Assembly (NCBI RefSeq): GCF_003144195.1
Contig: NW_020289996.1
Coordinates: 63,419-127,418 of the forward strand
Reading direction: 5' to 3'
DNA length: 64,000 nucleotides
DNA from: Ceraceosorus guamensis
Lineage: Eukaryota > Basidiomycota > Exobasidiomycetes > Ceraceosorales > Ceraceosoraceae
Shown one piece after another: positions 35,763 through 47,231 of this stretch (its first letter is position 1; the number at the start of each line of letters is the position of its first letter). The notes under the pieces were generated by a model, which saw only the letters and a program-made list of their open reading frames with translations, searched no databases and was not told the origin of the DNA. The translations under genes and the position numbers were made by a program.

Positions 35763-38538
35763 ATGTCCGCCGCAGCAACTTCAGTCGATGTGCTGTCCGC
35801 AACACCCGCACTGCCCTCGCTCGATGGGGACGTGCAAACGAGCCATTCGGTGCACATCCCAACCATCTCCTTGCACATCCCGATCGAAAATGTCCCGACG
35901 GATCTCCTTGCCGGTCTGCGAGAGATTGCTAGCAACACGCCAAGACAGAACATACACATCGCACAGCATAGAGATCAGGGCTTCGTACCTGTTTCAGGGA
36001 AAATCGAGACTTCGAGTCGCACGACACGTGGCGGTGCTACTTGGTGGTGGAATGTGGCGTGAGTGTGATTCTTTACGAGGGGGTCATCATTCGAAGAGCG
36101 AGGAAGAAGGAATGCGAGGGCGTGCCCATCGCAATCCCTCTTATCGTTGCGCTGGCTGAGGCTCGTAGCTGATCTCATGCTTCCCGCGGCGCGCAGCTTC
36201 CAGCACGACTCGACTCTGCCCAGCGGTGGGCTTAAAGTGAATTGTTCCAACGATGGCACCTTTTTGCGAAGCACATCGTCCGGCGCACCGGATCTGGAGA
36301 GTTCGTTTGTCGTTCTGATCTCGTACACTCGACTTAGCGAAGCTTTTAGGGGATTGGGACACGTGTTGGGCGTGACGCGGGACCTGATCGTGCCTGCGCA
36401 GCACCTGCTCCAACGTCGCGGTGCGGGCAGCATTCCGACCGGACTGTTCGATGCTACTTCTCAGCAGTGGGCCCTCGACCCCGAGCTGGCTGTGCAAAAG
36501 CTCTCGTTGCAAGAAAGCGCGACGTTCGAGACCGTGGGCACGATGATCGATTGCTCAAGAAATGGTGTGCTTCGAGTAGTGTCGATCAAGTTCATGCTTC
36601 GTAGCCTGGCGCTGATGGGCTACAACATGTTGCAGCTGTACACGGAAGATACGTACAAGATTGAAGGAGAACCCTTCTTTGGCTACTTGAGAGGCGGCTA
36701 CACGCACGAAGAGCTAAAGGAGGTGGACGACTATGCGTTCGCTTTGGGCATCGAGGTCATTCCGTGCATTCAAACGTTGGGACACTTGGGCCAGATGCTT
36801 CAGTGGCCCAAATACCTGGCACTGAGAGACACGACCGAGGTGCTGCTGGCAGAATGGCCAGAGACGTACGTCATGCTGGAAAAGATGCTGCACGCAGCTA
36901 CGGCTCCTTTTCGTTCGAAGAGGGTCCACCTGGGCATGGATGAGACGCACGGCTTGGCGCATGGACGCTACCATCAGATCTTTGGACAGCACAACTACAA
37001 AGAACCGACGAGGGTGTTTGTGGAGCATTTGCAAAAGGTCAATGCTCTGGCATTGGGATTGGGACTCAAACCCATGATCTGGTCAGACATGCTCTTTTGC
37101 CTCTCTGCGCGCAACAATTCCCTCTTGGGCTATTACGACTCTGCTCAACCCACATCCGTCGATGGAATTCCTCCCAATGTGGATCTGGTGTATTGGGACT
37201 ACTATCATACAAGCAAGAAATCCTACTCGGATCGCATAGACAGTCATAAGCTGCTGGCTCGAAAGAGTCCCTGGATGGCAGCTGGTATTTGGACTTGGAC
37301 CAGACACTGGACAGCCCTTCCATTCTCCTTCGCTACATGCAAAGCGAACCTGAACGCCAGCAAGGCACCAAACAGCGGCGTCAAGCACGTCATGGTGACG
37401 TGCTGGGGAGACGAAGGGAACGAACAAGACCCTTTGTCTGCTTTACCTGCCTGGCACTACTATGCTGAACACTGCTACGAGAAGACGGAAGAGGTGGATC
37501 TGCCTCGCATGCGAGCTCGTTTTGATGGGATTGTCGGAGCTTCTTTCAACGACTACGTCATGGCTTCTCGGCTTGACGATATGAATCCGGAAGAACAGAG
37601 CATCGATGATCGCATACATTTGTAAGTTGCACATCGCTCTTGCCTCAATTTCAATGCAGAGGGAGCTGATTGATGCGTGCGCGTCCACACTTCACCTCCC
37701 TTTTCCCCCTTTCACGTAGCGCGCCCAACACTAGCAAGTGGCTCTTGTGGGAAGAGCCAGCTCTAGGTTTCATCTCTCCCAGTGTAGAAGCGTCAGGAAT
37801 AGATTTAGAGACGCACTACACGGAGCTAGACGCCTATCTCTCAGCTCGGCTCTCCACGCAAGCATCCACCGCGCCAGACGAAACCAGTGCGCCTGCTCGA
37901 AGCATAGCCGATCATCCTTTGAATGCCAGGCTGCGTCTTCCCCAGCTGCTCGCGAGCGCACTTTCCCTCAAGGCTGCTCTTCGCTTGAGATTGCACAAGG
38001 CTTATGTTGCAAGGGATTGGAAGGAGCTGTACGCTTTGGCTGGACCTGAACCTGTCAGTCGAATGAGCCGTCTACGTGCTGCTGTGCAGCGCTTGCACAA
38101 GTATCATTGCACCATGTGGCACTCTACGTACAAGGCGAGTCGACAGGCGCTGATCTTGCAGCATTGACAGATCGACTGGACTTTGCTTTCCTCTTGCTGA
38201 TGTCGTTCGCATCCATTTCGCCTGCTCAGCCTTTTGGCTGGGAAACATTGGATCTGAGGTACGGCGGGCTGGTGGCCCGTCTAGAGACGATGCATTCCCG
38301 ACTCGTCGCCTTCCTCTCCCACATTCAAGCAGGCGGCGAGCCAGGCAAAGCGTTGAGCCAATCGCAGCCGACCGGTCCTAATGCTGGTGTGCTCTTGAAT
38401 GCGCAAGGAGGGCAAGATGCATCGTACGATGCACCAGTCGATTCTTTGCCAGAGCTTCAAGTACCTCTGCACGTGGTCTACGCTTCGGCCCTTCAGCTGC
38501 TCGATTATCATCGCGTTAGCAGACCGACGTATTGTTGA
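35763..38538 (+). CDS. Glycoside hydrolase family 20 beta-N-acetylhexosaminidase (hexosaminidase D-like)
   Basis: Removes terminal beta-linked N-acetylhexosamine. Exons: 35763-36058, 36197-37621, 37720-38134, 38230-38538, giving 814 residues. The last intron uses a GC-AG pair. The catalytic Asp-Glu pair is in HLGMDETHGLA, near residue 345. Other GH20 landmarks are MLQLYTEDTYKIEGEPFFGY, RGGYTHEELKEVDDYA, GIEVIPCIQTLGHLGQ, LKPMIWSDMLF, GIWTWTRHWTALPF and VTCWGDEGNEQD. The C-terminal block KPFGWETLDLRYGGL is shared with hexosaminidase D and bacterial relatives and is recreated only by the GC-AG splice. No signal peptide is visible, so an intracellular enzyme is the simplest reading, as for HexD. 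Confidence 0.92.
38135..38229 (+). other. GC-AG intron in the GH20 gene
   Basis: The exon ends TACAAG and the intron begins GCGAGT and ends CTCAG, 95 nt. Splicing restores the conserved YKPFGWETLD frame. The only nearby GT would break the frame. Confidence 0.85.
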
Positions 38539-39181
38539 GCTCGCTACATTCCAGCCCCGAGGTTTGCCTGCACTCATCCATCTCGATGTACAATCGCCTC
38601 TTTGCCTCTCGCCCCTCCTCCCCTCGCGGCCTCAGCAACACTCAATCGTGCGAAGTCGTTGGCACGTGCGCACATAGACGAGTCACGCAAGCCTCACGCA
38701 ATCAGAACCGGGTCATCTGCTCGTTGGAGCGCCACAAATTTCATCGTTTCACATTGCATTCGCCGGCTGCTTTGATCCTATAGCTGCTCGTGTGACAGTC
38801 AGACTGCCTGTCAGCATTTCTTGGCAGAAACACTCACCTCGACCTCCTTTGATCATCCCAAGGAGGCGAGGTAGCGCTCCCCGCCCCCCAAAGCCTCTGT
38901 AAAATTTATTTTGCGATTTCGTGTGACCTCGGACAAGGTGCAAGATTGGTAGCTTAGAAGGCGATCAAGTCACATGTAGAGGGGAGACTCGACCGGTATA
39001 GCTTCGAAGTGAAAAGGTGAAAAGGGGGAGGGAGATCGCACCGAGGCGAAGAGAGGGGTGGGGGTCCAATGACGGGAGTGCGTTGGAGGGATGGCTAAAA
39101 TTTAGACGCAGCCATGCCATATCATTTCCCCAGTTCCGGACAGCACAATCGAAGCGACATCTGAATTGTAGGTGAGACAGT
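38539..39181. other. Convergent region between GH20 and P450 reductase genes
   Basis: About 640 bp of 3' flanks. I see no gene, only short open frames without features. Confidence 0.6.
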
Positions 39182-41758
39182 CTATGACCAAACGTCTAGC
39201 AAGAGACGCGAGCGGGACTTGAGAAGCTGCAACTCCTTCTTGCCATCCTCGGCGCTTCCCTTGGCCTCGGACAAGATGCGAACGAGGGTCGCTTCAACAT
39301 CTTTAGCCATGCCTGCAGCTTCACCGCAGACTGAGCAGACAGCGCAAATTGCAAGTGCCGTCAGAGAACGAAACCCACAAAGAGAATCTGCGAGGTGGGC
39401 ATGCTAGCGAGCACTCACCAAAAATGTAGGCCTTGTTGTCGAGAATGTCCTTGGCGATGGCCTCGCGCTGCTCCCAAACAAGATCTTGCACGTACAGCTT
39501 GGATCCGTCCGGCTTAAACTTCTCTCTAGAGAGCGCTGTGTGCATCTCAAACGTTTCTCCTAGGGCCTTTTTGTGCTCTTCCCACTCCTCCTTGTACAAG
39601 AAATCCTCGTTCGACTTTCTGCATCCGTAAAACAATCTGATCTTGCCCCAATCTTTGAGCGCCTCTGGTCCATTCTTTTCGATCGCCTTTTGCGCAGAAG
39701 CTACGCGCTCCTGCACAAATCCTCGGAATGGCGCGACACCTGTACCAGGGCCGATCATGATGACTGGGATCTTGGGGGAAGTGGGCAATCGGAAGGTGGA
39801 GCGACGAATGTGGATAGGAGCGCGAAGGTGACCTCCCGCAATATACGCGCCTCGAGGTCCCTCGATATTGTAGTAAGGAGACTTGATGCGAGCGTCAACC
39901 TGCTCCTGGTTGTACTTTTGCTTGAGCGTGCTGATAAAGTTGGTTGCCAGTCCATGGATGTACTCTCCTCCGTCTGCAGCTTGGTAGCGCAGGACGACCG
40001 CGGTGACGTGAACGGCCTTCGGATACAGCTTGGGGCTGGAAGAGATGGAGTAGAATCGAGGGCCGACGCGGGGTATCGCAGAGATGATTCTGTCAAAGGG
40101 GATTTGCCATGGGGTGGACTTGCTAGGCTCCGCGCGAAGGTCATCGCCAGCAACGATTTGCAGAACCTCTGCGAGCTTGAGGGAGCGGTTTGCGACCTTC
40201 TTGCCAAAGTACGCCTTGTCCGATCCGATCTTCGCGAGCTCGGTCTTGGCAGCCTCGCTGGGGGCGTATTTTGCAAAGGAATTTACTGCCTGACGACCAG
40301 CTGCAGCTGAAATATCAAGATAGTGGCGGAAAATGGCATCGTAAGTAGTGGGCACGGGGAAGGGCACCTTGGCGAGCGTTGGGTCCAGGGATTCGACATC
40401 GATGACTGTGAAGCGCTTCTCGGTGAGACCCAGGACAGCCAAAATGCGCTCCACTTCGACCTCTGGATTGTTGGGCCAGACAGCAACGTGGTCGCCATGC
40501 TGGTACGAGATGCCCGATCCATCGATGTCGAATTCCATGTGCACGCATGACCTCTCGCCGCTCAGACTGAATAGCTCCTTCGCCTTGATGATGGGCGCAG
40601 GGTAAGGGTTCTTGGCATCGTGGATTCCTTTGGTTCCAAGCAAAGCACGGGCAGAGAGCTCTCCTTGGTACACGCGGTCCTCTTCGAAATCATCGATTTC
40701 CGCAACTTCGAAATCTTCCACCTCACCGCCACCGCCTTCTTCGAAACCGCACTCCTGCGCAAGAGCCTCGAACATGCCATCCTTCCACTCGAGATAGTCC
40801 TCTTCCATGCTCTTGTCATCATCGCCTTCTCCGCGCTCGCCGACGCGAGTTGCCCCAAGCTCCTGCAAGCGTGAGTCCAGATCGCGGGCGACCTTGTTGT
40901 AGTGTTCGTATGTGCGATTGCCGAGACCAAAGATGACGTACTTGAGACTCTCGAGATTGTCGCCCTGCGTGAATTGTGGTGACTCTTCGGCAACGTGCTC
41001 TACAAGCTTCACAGCATTATCTGTGGGCTCGCCTTCTCCATAGGTGGCCATAACAAAGATTGCTACTGCGTCCGCGGGAAGAGCGTCTAGCTTGTCGAAC
41101 TCATATTCCTCGGGGTCGAGCACGAGAGAAGAGGTGCCGAATCGAGCCTTTGCTTCCTTTGCGATTTTCACTGCATACTCCTCTGCAGTTCCAGTCTGCC
41201 AGCAAGAAATTGATTGTCAGGAAGACGAGAGGCGCGGCTTTTGGATCTCGTACTCACTTGAGAGCCATCTGAAAGTCGTTCACGCGGTTTTCAGGCAAGA
41301 GGCGGTGAGAACTTTGCGCTATTCAAAGCTGGATCAGCGCATCTCGAGATGCTGCGCAAACTCACAAAAGATGACAATGCGCTTTTTCTGAGCCGTAAAT
41401 GAGGCCAACAGAGCTCAGGTGTGAGCCAAGCGTTCTTGTATGCGTCGCTGCGTGACCCAAAGACACCCTCGATGCTAGCGCGCGCGAGTGCTCACCTGCT
41501 CCTTTAGTTTGGAGACAAAATCATCTCCTCCTTCCTCGTCAAAGGAGGTTGGTTGCGCAAGCTTGCTCGCGGAAGTGTCGATCTTTTTGGAAAAGATGCT
41601 GTCTTTGAAGAGATACACCACGGCACCAAGGCCGATCAGAGCTGGGAAAGTCCAGGTGCAAAGGAAGGACAGCGCGCACATCAGCTGTGGGTGCCGCGCT
41701 GGCCGTGAATGGGCTCTTTGAACTAACCCAGGACTAAGAGGTCAGCCGTAGACGGCAT
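39182..41758 (-). CDS. NADPH-cytochrome P450 reductase
   Basis: Membrane-anchored diflavin enzyme of the ER that passes electrons from NADPH through FAD and FMN to P450s and other acceptors. Minus-strand exons: 41758-41728, 41641-41496, 41387-41366 (22 nt), 41268-41258 (11 nt), 41195-39419, 39330-39182. They give 711 residues, normal for the family. The N-terminal anchor is TADLLVLALIGLGAVVYLF. The FMN loop YGSQTGTAEE is assembled from three exons. Further FMN motifs are ATYGEGEPTDNA and FGLGNRTYEHYN. FAD: PRFYSISSS. NADPH: MIGPGTGVAPFRGF, FYGCRKSNEDFLY and VCGEAAGMAKDV. The protein ends in DVWS, with the C-terminal region carrying the usual aromatic residue. Start and first splice are supported by the reconstructed membrane anchor. 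Confidence 0.97.
41258..41268 (-). other. 11-nt micro-exon of P450 reductase
   Basis: ATGGCTCTCAA on the minus strand, between a CAG acceptor (41271-41269) and a GTGAGT donor (41257-41252). It supplies the GSQ of the FMN-binding GSQTGT loop. Neighbouring introns are 97 and 62 nt. Confidence 0.9.
41366..41387 (-). other. 22-nt mini-exon of P450 reductase
   Basis: Encodes KKRIVIF plus one base of the next Tyr codon, between a CAG acceptor (41390-41388) and a GTGAGT donor (41365-41360). Together with the 11-nt exon it completes the first beta strand and phosphate loop of the FMN domain. Confidence 0.9.
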
Positions 41759-43789
41759 CTTGCTTGAGTTTCACCAGATCAAAGACCAGCTAAAACGGCA
41801 AGAACCGGTCTTTGGGTCAGTCGGCTCGGAAGTGTGTATGCTAGCTGACTCGGCCTCGCTCACTGTCTAGGGGCGCAGGGAGCGATGGGTGTGGTTGAGC
41901 GAAAGGTGGGAATGCGATGCACCAGAGATGATGTTGAGGGCAAGAGGTTGGAGCAAGTCGCGGAGCTTGGATGGGGATGGTCATGCACAAATGCAAGACG
42001 GAAATCGTGAGTGCGTTGCTCGGAATTGAGTGTGTGAATGTGCAGAATTTGAAAGGGCATCGCATCCTATGCGCCCGCCGCGCGTCTGTCGCGGTGCGGC
42101 GGAGGAAGCGCTTCCCGCGGCGTCTGCTGCCGCTGCGATGGCCACGCAGCCGCTCCCTTAATTCGCGATTGCTGCATGCTGCATGGGCGCTGACTATACA
42201 TATGTTCAGAATTATCATCTCGATCAGCTGTCAAAAAAATTACATGAGACCCGCGTGCGTCCTAATCATCAACATCGTTCAAGAATATCGAATTCATGAT
42301 CCATTTGATTGTGATGTCGATGCACGACCACACATATAGGGATGTCAACTTGAATTTGAATGCAGACCCAGCTCGGGCTTTCAAATGCCGCGGTCACGCG
42401 AGGTTAGCTCATTTGTGCTGATCAGCTAAGACGAGCCTTATTGCTGCAGGTCTGAGCGTGAGATGAGAAAGGCACGAACGAGGCCCCGCGAATTCTCGAT
42501 GATTCAATTTGGAAACCTTCTTTTCCGCGCTAAGCGTGCTTTCTCGATCCCAGGATCCGTGCTGCCTTGACATCCAAGATTCAAAGGTCGAAATTTCTTG
42601 ATTTCCTCGCGGGGGGGGCCTCGCGACGCTGCTGCACGAACGTGACCGATTGCGACGTGCCTTTTTGCGCGCGCACCGGCAGTCAGCAGCAGCAAGATTA
42701 ATCGCGTCAATATCAATAATACTACTCAATCAAGAATCTTCAATCGAAATGAATACGAGTCAGAAGCCTTTGCTTCGCCACGGCCGCGGGAGCTTAGCTC
42801 TGCCTGACGCCCTCTGCTGATGGTGGGACGCACGCGGCGGTGCCGTGTCGCGGGTATTGTTTGAGTCTGACAGACAGTAGTAGTACAATACAAACATGTG
42901 GGGCCTCGCTGGATAATCAAGGGGCTGCACGGCTTCTGATACGGAACATGAGGAGGAGGGGTCTGTGTATCATTCAAAGATTTGCAGGGCATGCGAAATC
43001 AAATCAGATCTGCGCGCTTGACGCAGAACACTCACAAGAGACTCATCAGGCTCGTCGGCATGGTCAATCACACCATCACAAATGATGCATCTCCGCCAAA
43101 TGCTTTCACATCTCAATCTTGAATCGTGATTCAGGACCCGTCGAGGTTCAACGCGTTCGCATTAGCTGATTCGGCTACGCGGAGCCAATCTCTTTTCAGG
43201 CGGTGCTTGCTCCTGAGAGGCCTAGCTGATGTTGTAACCAGGTAGGCAAATCACAATTGTGAATCTTACATCGATCCGTGCTCAATTATTAATGTAATGT
43301 ACACGATGAGCTCAGCTTGGCTCTCGAGCACTCAGTTTCGGCCGGCTTCCGACGCGCTATGTTCGCCACAGTCGTCCTCCAGAATTCTCACACGGCCGAT
43401 TTCCGCCGAAGGATTGGCTCACGTGCGATCTGTGAATCGTGAATCGACCCCGTAAATCACGAATCAAGATCACCTGACCACGCCCGTTCAGTACGCGCAC
43501 GAATCAAGAATCACGTGAATGCTGCTGTCGGCGGGCTGTGCTGCCAATCTGAATCGTGAGTCAACATTCAAGATTGCGATCAAGCTCCACGAAGAGACAT
43601 CCGCTCACGACTGCGACTCAAGACTTGAGGCCACCTTCTAGCTCTCGCAGGACAAGTCGTGCCTACATTGCGTTCTCGCTTCTCCTCTCTGACGGGCGAT
43701 TCTCGTCGTTGTCCAGCCAGGCACGGGGGTACTTTGGCAAGAGGCTGACCAAGCAACGGCGCAGGACTAGGGTGGTGTTACTCGGCAAG
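41759..43789. other. Divergent intergenic region between P450 reductase and VPS28
   Basis: About 2.0 kb. It contains a poly-G run (42611-42618), several GAATC/GATTC words and a 21-bp motif copy at 43500-43520 identical to one at 16571-16591. A TCACGACT copy lies near 43605. Open frames here look random. No gene supported. Confidence 0.5.
43500..43520. repeat. Copy 2 of the 21-bp intergenic motif
   Basis: Identical to 16571-16591. Related words occur just upstream (GTGAATCGTGAATC near 43434-43447). Confidence 0.85.
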
Positions 43790-44916
43790 ATGCAAGATAT
43801 CAATCCTTATGAGGTGCGCAGACGACGTTTTTGAAGGTGCACCACCTCCTGTCAAAGCGGCGATTGTGAGCCAAAGCTCACATTCGGTCTCCTTCTGCTT
43901 CTGCAGGAAGCGCGTCTCTACTCGCCTCATTCGGCAGCGACGAGAGATGCGTGGGAGAGTATGGCCACCTTGTTCTCCATCATCGTATCTTTGGAATACT
44001 TAGAGCGAGCTTATGTTAGGCATGGCGTGGACGACAAGACGTGAGTCGTAACATCTTCGACTGATGATGGTTGTGATGAACCTTGTGGGTTCGCTCCGGC
44101 TGACACTTGCCTCCGTCTCTCGAGCACGCCAGATACGCGCCCGCATGTCAGCGACTGCTTGCTCAATTCAAGACCCTCATGAAGCTCGTAGCTGTGCCTG
44201 AGAGTCAATCCCCGAATAGCGTCGGACCTCTAGGGGGCACGATGGATGGACCCATGCCCGTGCGGGATGTCGCTGATTTCATGCAGCGGTACAAGGTGAG
44301 AAGTCGAGATTCACTCTACCGTGGGCATCTATAGCGGCTATCTGACGCCCACTAGACGTAGATGCACCACACGGCAGCTGCACACCGTCTAGCTGTTGGC
44401 GTACCAGCTACGGTGGAGCACGCATCATCCTCGGGCTCATCGGGCGATGGTAATGCGAGGGAGAGGGGCAAGAACATAGCAGAGACGACGCAAGGATTCA
44501 TCACCTTTATGGATGCAGTCAAGTTGAAAATGAGAGCAAAGGATCAACTGCATCCTCTGCTGGGTGATTTGATGGGCGCGTGGACTAGAGCGGGTGGAGA
44601 ACAGGGGACAAGCAACGAAGCTAGAGCGAAAGTGCTCGGATGGTGAGTCCTTGCGCAGTGCGAGCGTGCGAGCACGCATCGGGTCCTTACAAACTACTGT
44701 TTGGGCTGGCTGTATGCTACAGGCTCATCAAGCTCAACAAGATGGCAGCGGCGGACGAGATTACGGATGAGGAAGCACGGCAGGTGAGTCATGCTCGCGC
44801 TTAGTGCACATTTGAGCAGCTCCGCAATCATCTGAGCACCTTGCTGCTCCGTATATCAGATGCTCTTTGACGTGGAGGGTGCATACACGGCGTGGTTCGC
44901 CTCTCTCCAAAGCTAA
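43790..44916 (+). CDS. VPS28: ESCRT-I subunit VPS28
   Basis: Subunit of ESCRT-I, which sorts ubiquitinated membrane proteins into multivesicular endosomes; its C-terminal domain recruits ESCRT-II. Exons: 43790-43813 (24 nt), 43907-44040, 44133-44295, 44362-44642, 44723-44783, 44860-44916. They give 239 residues, the usual size. N-terminal domain: PYEEARLYSPHSAATRDAWE, LFSIIVSLEYLERAYVRHGV, YAPACQRLLAQFKTLM, DVADFMQRYKMHHTAAAHRL, VGVPATVEH. C-terminal four-helix domain: ETTQGFITFMDAVKLKMRAK, DQLHPLLGDLM, WLIKLNKMAAADEITDEEAR, LLFDVEG-like MLFDVEGAYTAWFASL. The tiny first exon holds only MQDINPYE. A longer open frame upstream lacks a suitable ATG and was not used. Confidence 0.96.
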
Positions 44917-45772
44917 TGCAGCTGCGCACAAAGTCTTTGCAGTCACAAATGCGCCTTCGCTTTCCCAAAGTGGTGCATTTGCACGGTCTATCCGAGTCTC
45001 TCTCTCTCTCCGCTTTGTTCCCATCAACTCCTTTCATCAGCATGTTCCAAATGTCACCCATCACACGTTTCTCTCCTGTACTGCGCAATCGAATCAGTTC
45101 CGTCGACATCCAGCAGTGCGTTGGGTTCGAGGTACAGATGCTGTCAGGACCACGCAAGACTGCTGGTCCTGAGTCATCAGCTGCTTGAAATCGTGAATAC
45201 GTGGATCATCAAAACGAACGCTTGCTGGGTTTGGATCGGTCTCTTGCCACGTGGCGGTTTGCCGACCATAGTGGCCAGAATCTCGTGAAGCTGCACGGTG
45301 CTGGTCAGATGCATCATGATGCTGTGCGGAGATGTTAAACGCCGTCGTTTGTTCGCCTCGCACAGCCTCACGCGCGCAGACACCCGCGCACCGCACACCG
45401 CAACGCGTACGGCACGGCTTGGCGGCGAACTTGTGGACTCCACCCGCGCGCGCGCGTATGCGCAAGATGCTGACTGCTGCTGAGGTGGGGTGAGCTACGA
45501 ACAGCATGATGTGAATCCACGATCTGGCATTCATGGCACCCGAGATCTGAATGCTGACATCCACACCCGATTCGCGCTCGTACCGACTGTCCCAAGCTGA
45601 GCTGCATTCACCACTCGGGCACAACCTTGATACTTTTGACAGCCTTTTGCCTTTGACAGCTACGCACATCCAGACATCGGAAAGTCCCTCGAGTCTTCAC
45701 AATACGCCGTCTCGCTCGGGTGCATTGCCGCACGCAGGTCCTTCGACGAACAGCAACAGTTGGCACGGCATT
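44917..45772. other. Intergenic region between VPS28 and the LEA2-domain gene
   Basis: About 850 bp. An antisense frame at 45094-45669 shows no family features and is taken as chance. A CG-rich alternating GCGCGCGC run lies at 45448-45455. Confidence 0.5.
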
Positions 45773-47231
45773 ATGAGTTACCCGTTCAATAGCTCATATG
45801 CGGCTCAAAAGAGTCCTTCGCCTTACCAAAGTGGAACAGGTTACGAGACCTACTCTTCAAGTCAAGGTGCAGGTCAAAGTGCAGCGGCACCCCACGCGTA
45901 CAGATCAGCAAGCACTCACAAGAGGACAGACACCGGATTCTCGTACAATTCGGATGGCGGGGATGCGGCTGGGAAAAGCCGATCTAGAGAGGCGGAAAAG
46001 GATGCGGGTCAAGGACCTTATGGACCCAGCTATGCTTCTGGGACGGGAGGGGCTGCACTATACGGCAGCAAGGGCATCTTCACACAAGAGGACAAAGGTG
46101 CTTTTGGTGCCAGGAGCGTCCCTGTGCGAATCTTCAGGTGAGAATGAAAGACGTGATGGTTGCTCGCTCTTTGACCTCGTCAACTGAACTCCTGCGCCCG
46201 AAGATCGATCGGATGCATCATCATCTGGGCCATACTCATCATCGTCTCGATCGTGTGCCTGGTCGTTATGGTAAGTCAGCTCTTGGTTGGGCATTTTCCC
46301 TCGCACCCAAGCGTGCATTGCAATCTGAGTGCCTTTTCCGCATTGCTTGATGCAGTTTGCACGGCCGCCGAATGTGGCCATTTCTGGCATCAATCCTCCC
46401 AGCTCAGACGACATCTCCGTTCAGGCCTCGGGCGTGACGTTCAATAGCTCCATCAACTTTGCCATATCCAATCCCAATTCCATTTCTGCCACCATCACAA
46501 AGCTGACGGCGCATGTGAGTGGTGTATGCAGTGAGGACGTTGGCCTTCTTTGTGCTCATATGGCTTCGTTCCCATCTACATCGCGCAGGCATACAATAAG
46601 GACGTCAACACCGATGTGGACGTCGGCAGAGGGACGATCGAAAACAAAAAGATCGAAGCGAATTCCAACACCACCATTCACTTCCCATTCCAGCTGGCGT
46701 ACGATCTGACCAAGGACAGAAATTCTGCCATTATAAAGGACGTCATCTCCAAGTGTGGTCTGGGAGGAGGAGGTGGAAACGGCCAGCTCGAGGTGAGTGG
46801 GAGTGGTGCGGAAAAGAAGGTGATCTCTGCGCTGACATCTTTGACGCTCTCGGTTACAGTACACGCTCAAGGTGGATGTCAGACTATCGATTCTGAGCGT
46901 CGCCATTCCCTTTACCATTACTCGCCCGCTATCCTTCACTTGTCCTGCCAGCACCATCTCCTCGGCTCTACAAAATCTGGGTCTGGGTGACATCATCAAC
47001 AGCTTGGGCGGCAGAGCTTGGAACTTGAGACGAGCATTACCCGAGGAGGAAGAGTGGAGCGAGGCGCGAAGCGTGCAAGAGAGGCTCGGAACGAGAGACG
47101 ATATTGTTAGGGTGACGCAGATGCTGGGCGAAAGAGCTCGGGATGCGTTTGAAGAAAGACAGAGAAGAGCGCAGCCTGTGGCCATCGAGTACCAAGCGAG
47201 CAGACGAGCGCTACATCCCGATGCTCTGTAG
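45773..47231 (+). CDS. Single-pass membrane protein with LEA2 (NDR1/HIN1-like) type domain
   Basis: Function unknown. Exons: 45773-46137, 46204-46270, 46356-46514, 46589-46792, 46860-47231, giving 388 residues with consistent phases. Residues 1 to about 121 are hydrophilic and Ser/Gly/Tyr-rich. One hydrophobic helix follows at about 124-143 (CIIIWAILIIVSIVCLVVM), encoded by the 67-nt second exon. After it comes a beta-rich region, RPPNVAISGINPP, GVTFNSSINFAISNPNSISA, TITKLTAHAYNKDV and VGRGTIENKKIEANSNTT. This pattern is typical of the LEA2/NDR1-like fold that sits on the far side of a membrane in fungal and plant proteins. YTLKVDVRLSILSVAIPF follows, then a charged C-terminus. The topology suggests a cytosolic N-terminus and a lumenal or vacuolar domain, which is inference. 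Confidence 0.8.

Noticed and set aside
41645-41690. Alternative first exon of P450 reductase starting MCALSFLCTW
   Set aside because: The 41758 exon spliced to 41641 gives the typical DLLVLALIGLG anchor in phase, while this reading is intronic.
43556-43789. Upstream extension of the VPS28 frame
   Set aside because: Begins with a non-ATG codon in repeat-like sequence and contains nothing conserved; ATG 43790 gives the expected VPS28 N-terminus.
45094-45669. 191-codon minus-strand open frame
   Set aside because: No recognisable features, no splice logic, overlaps repeat-rich intergenic DNA.
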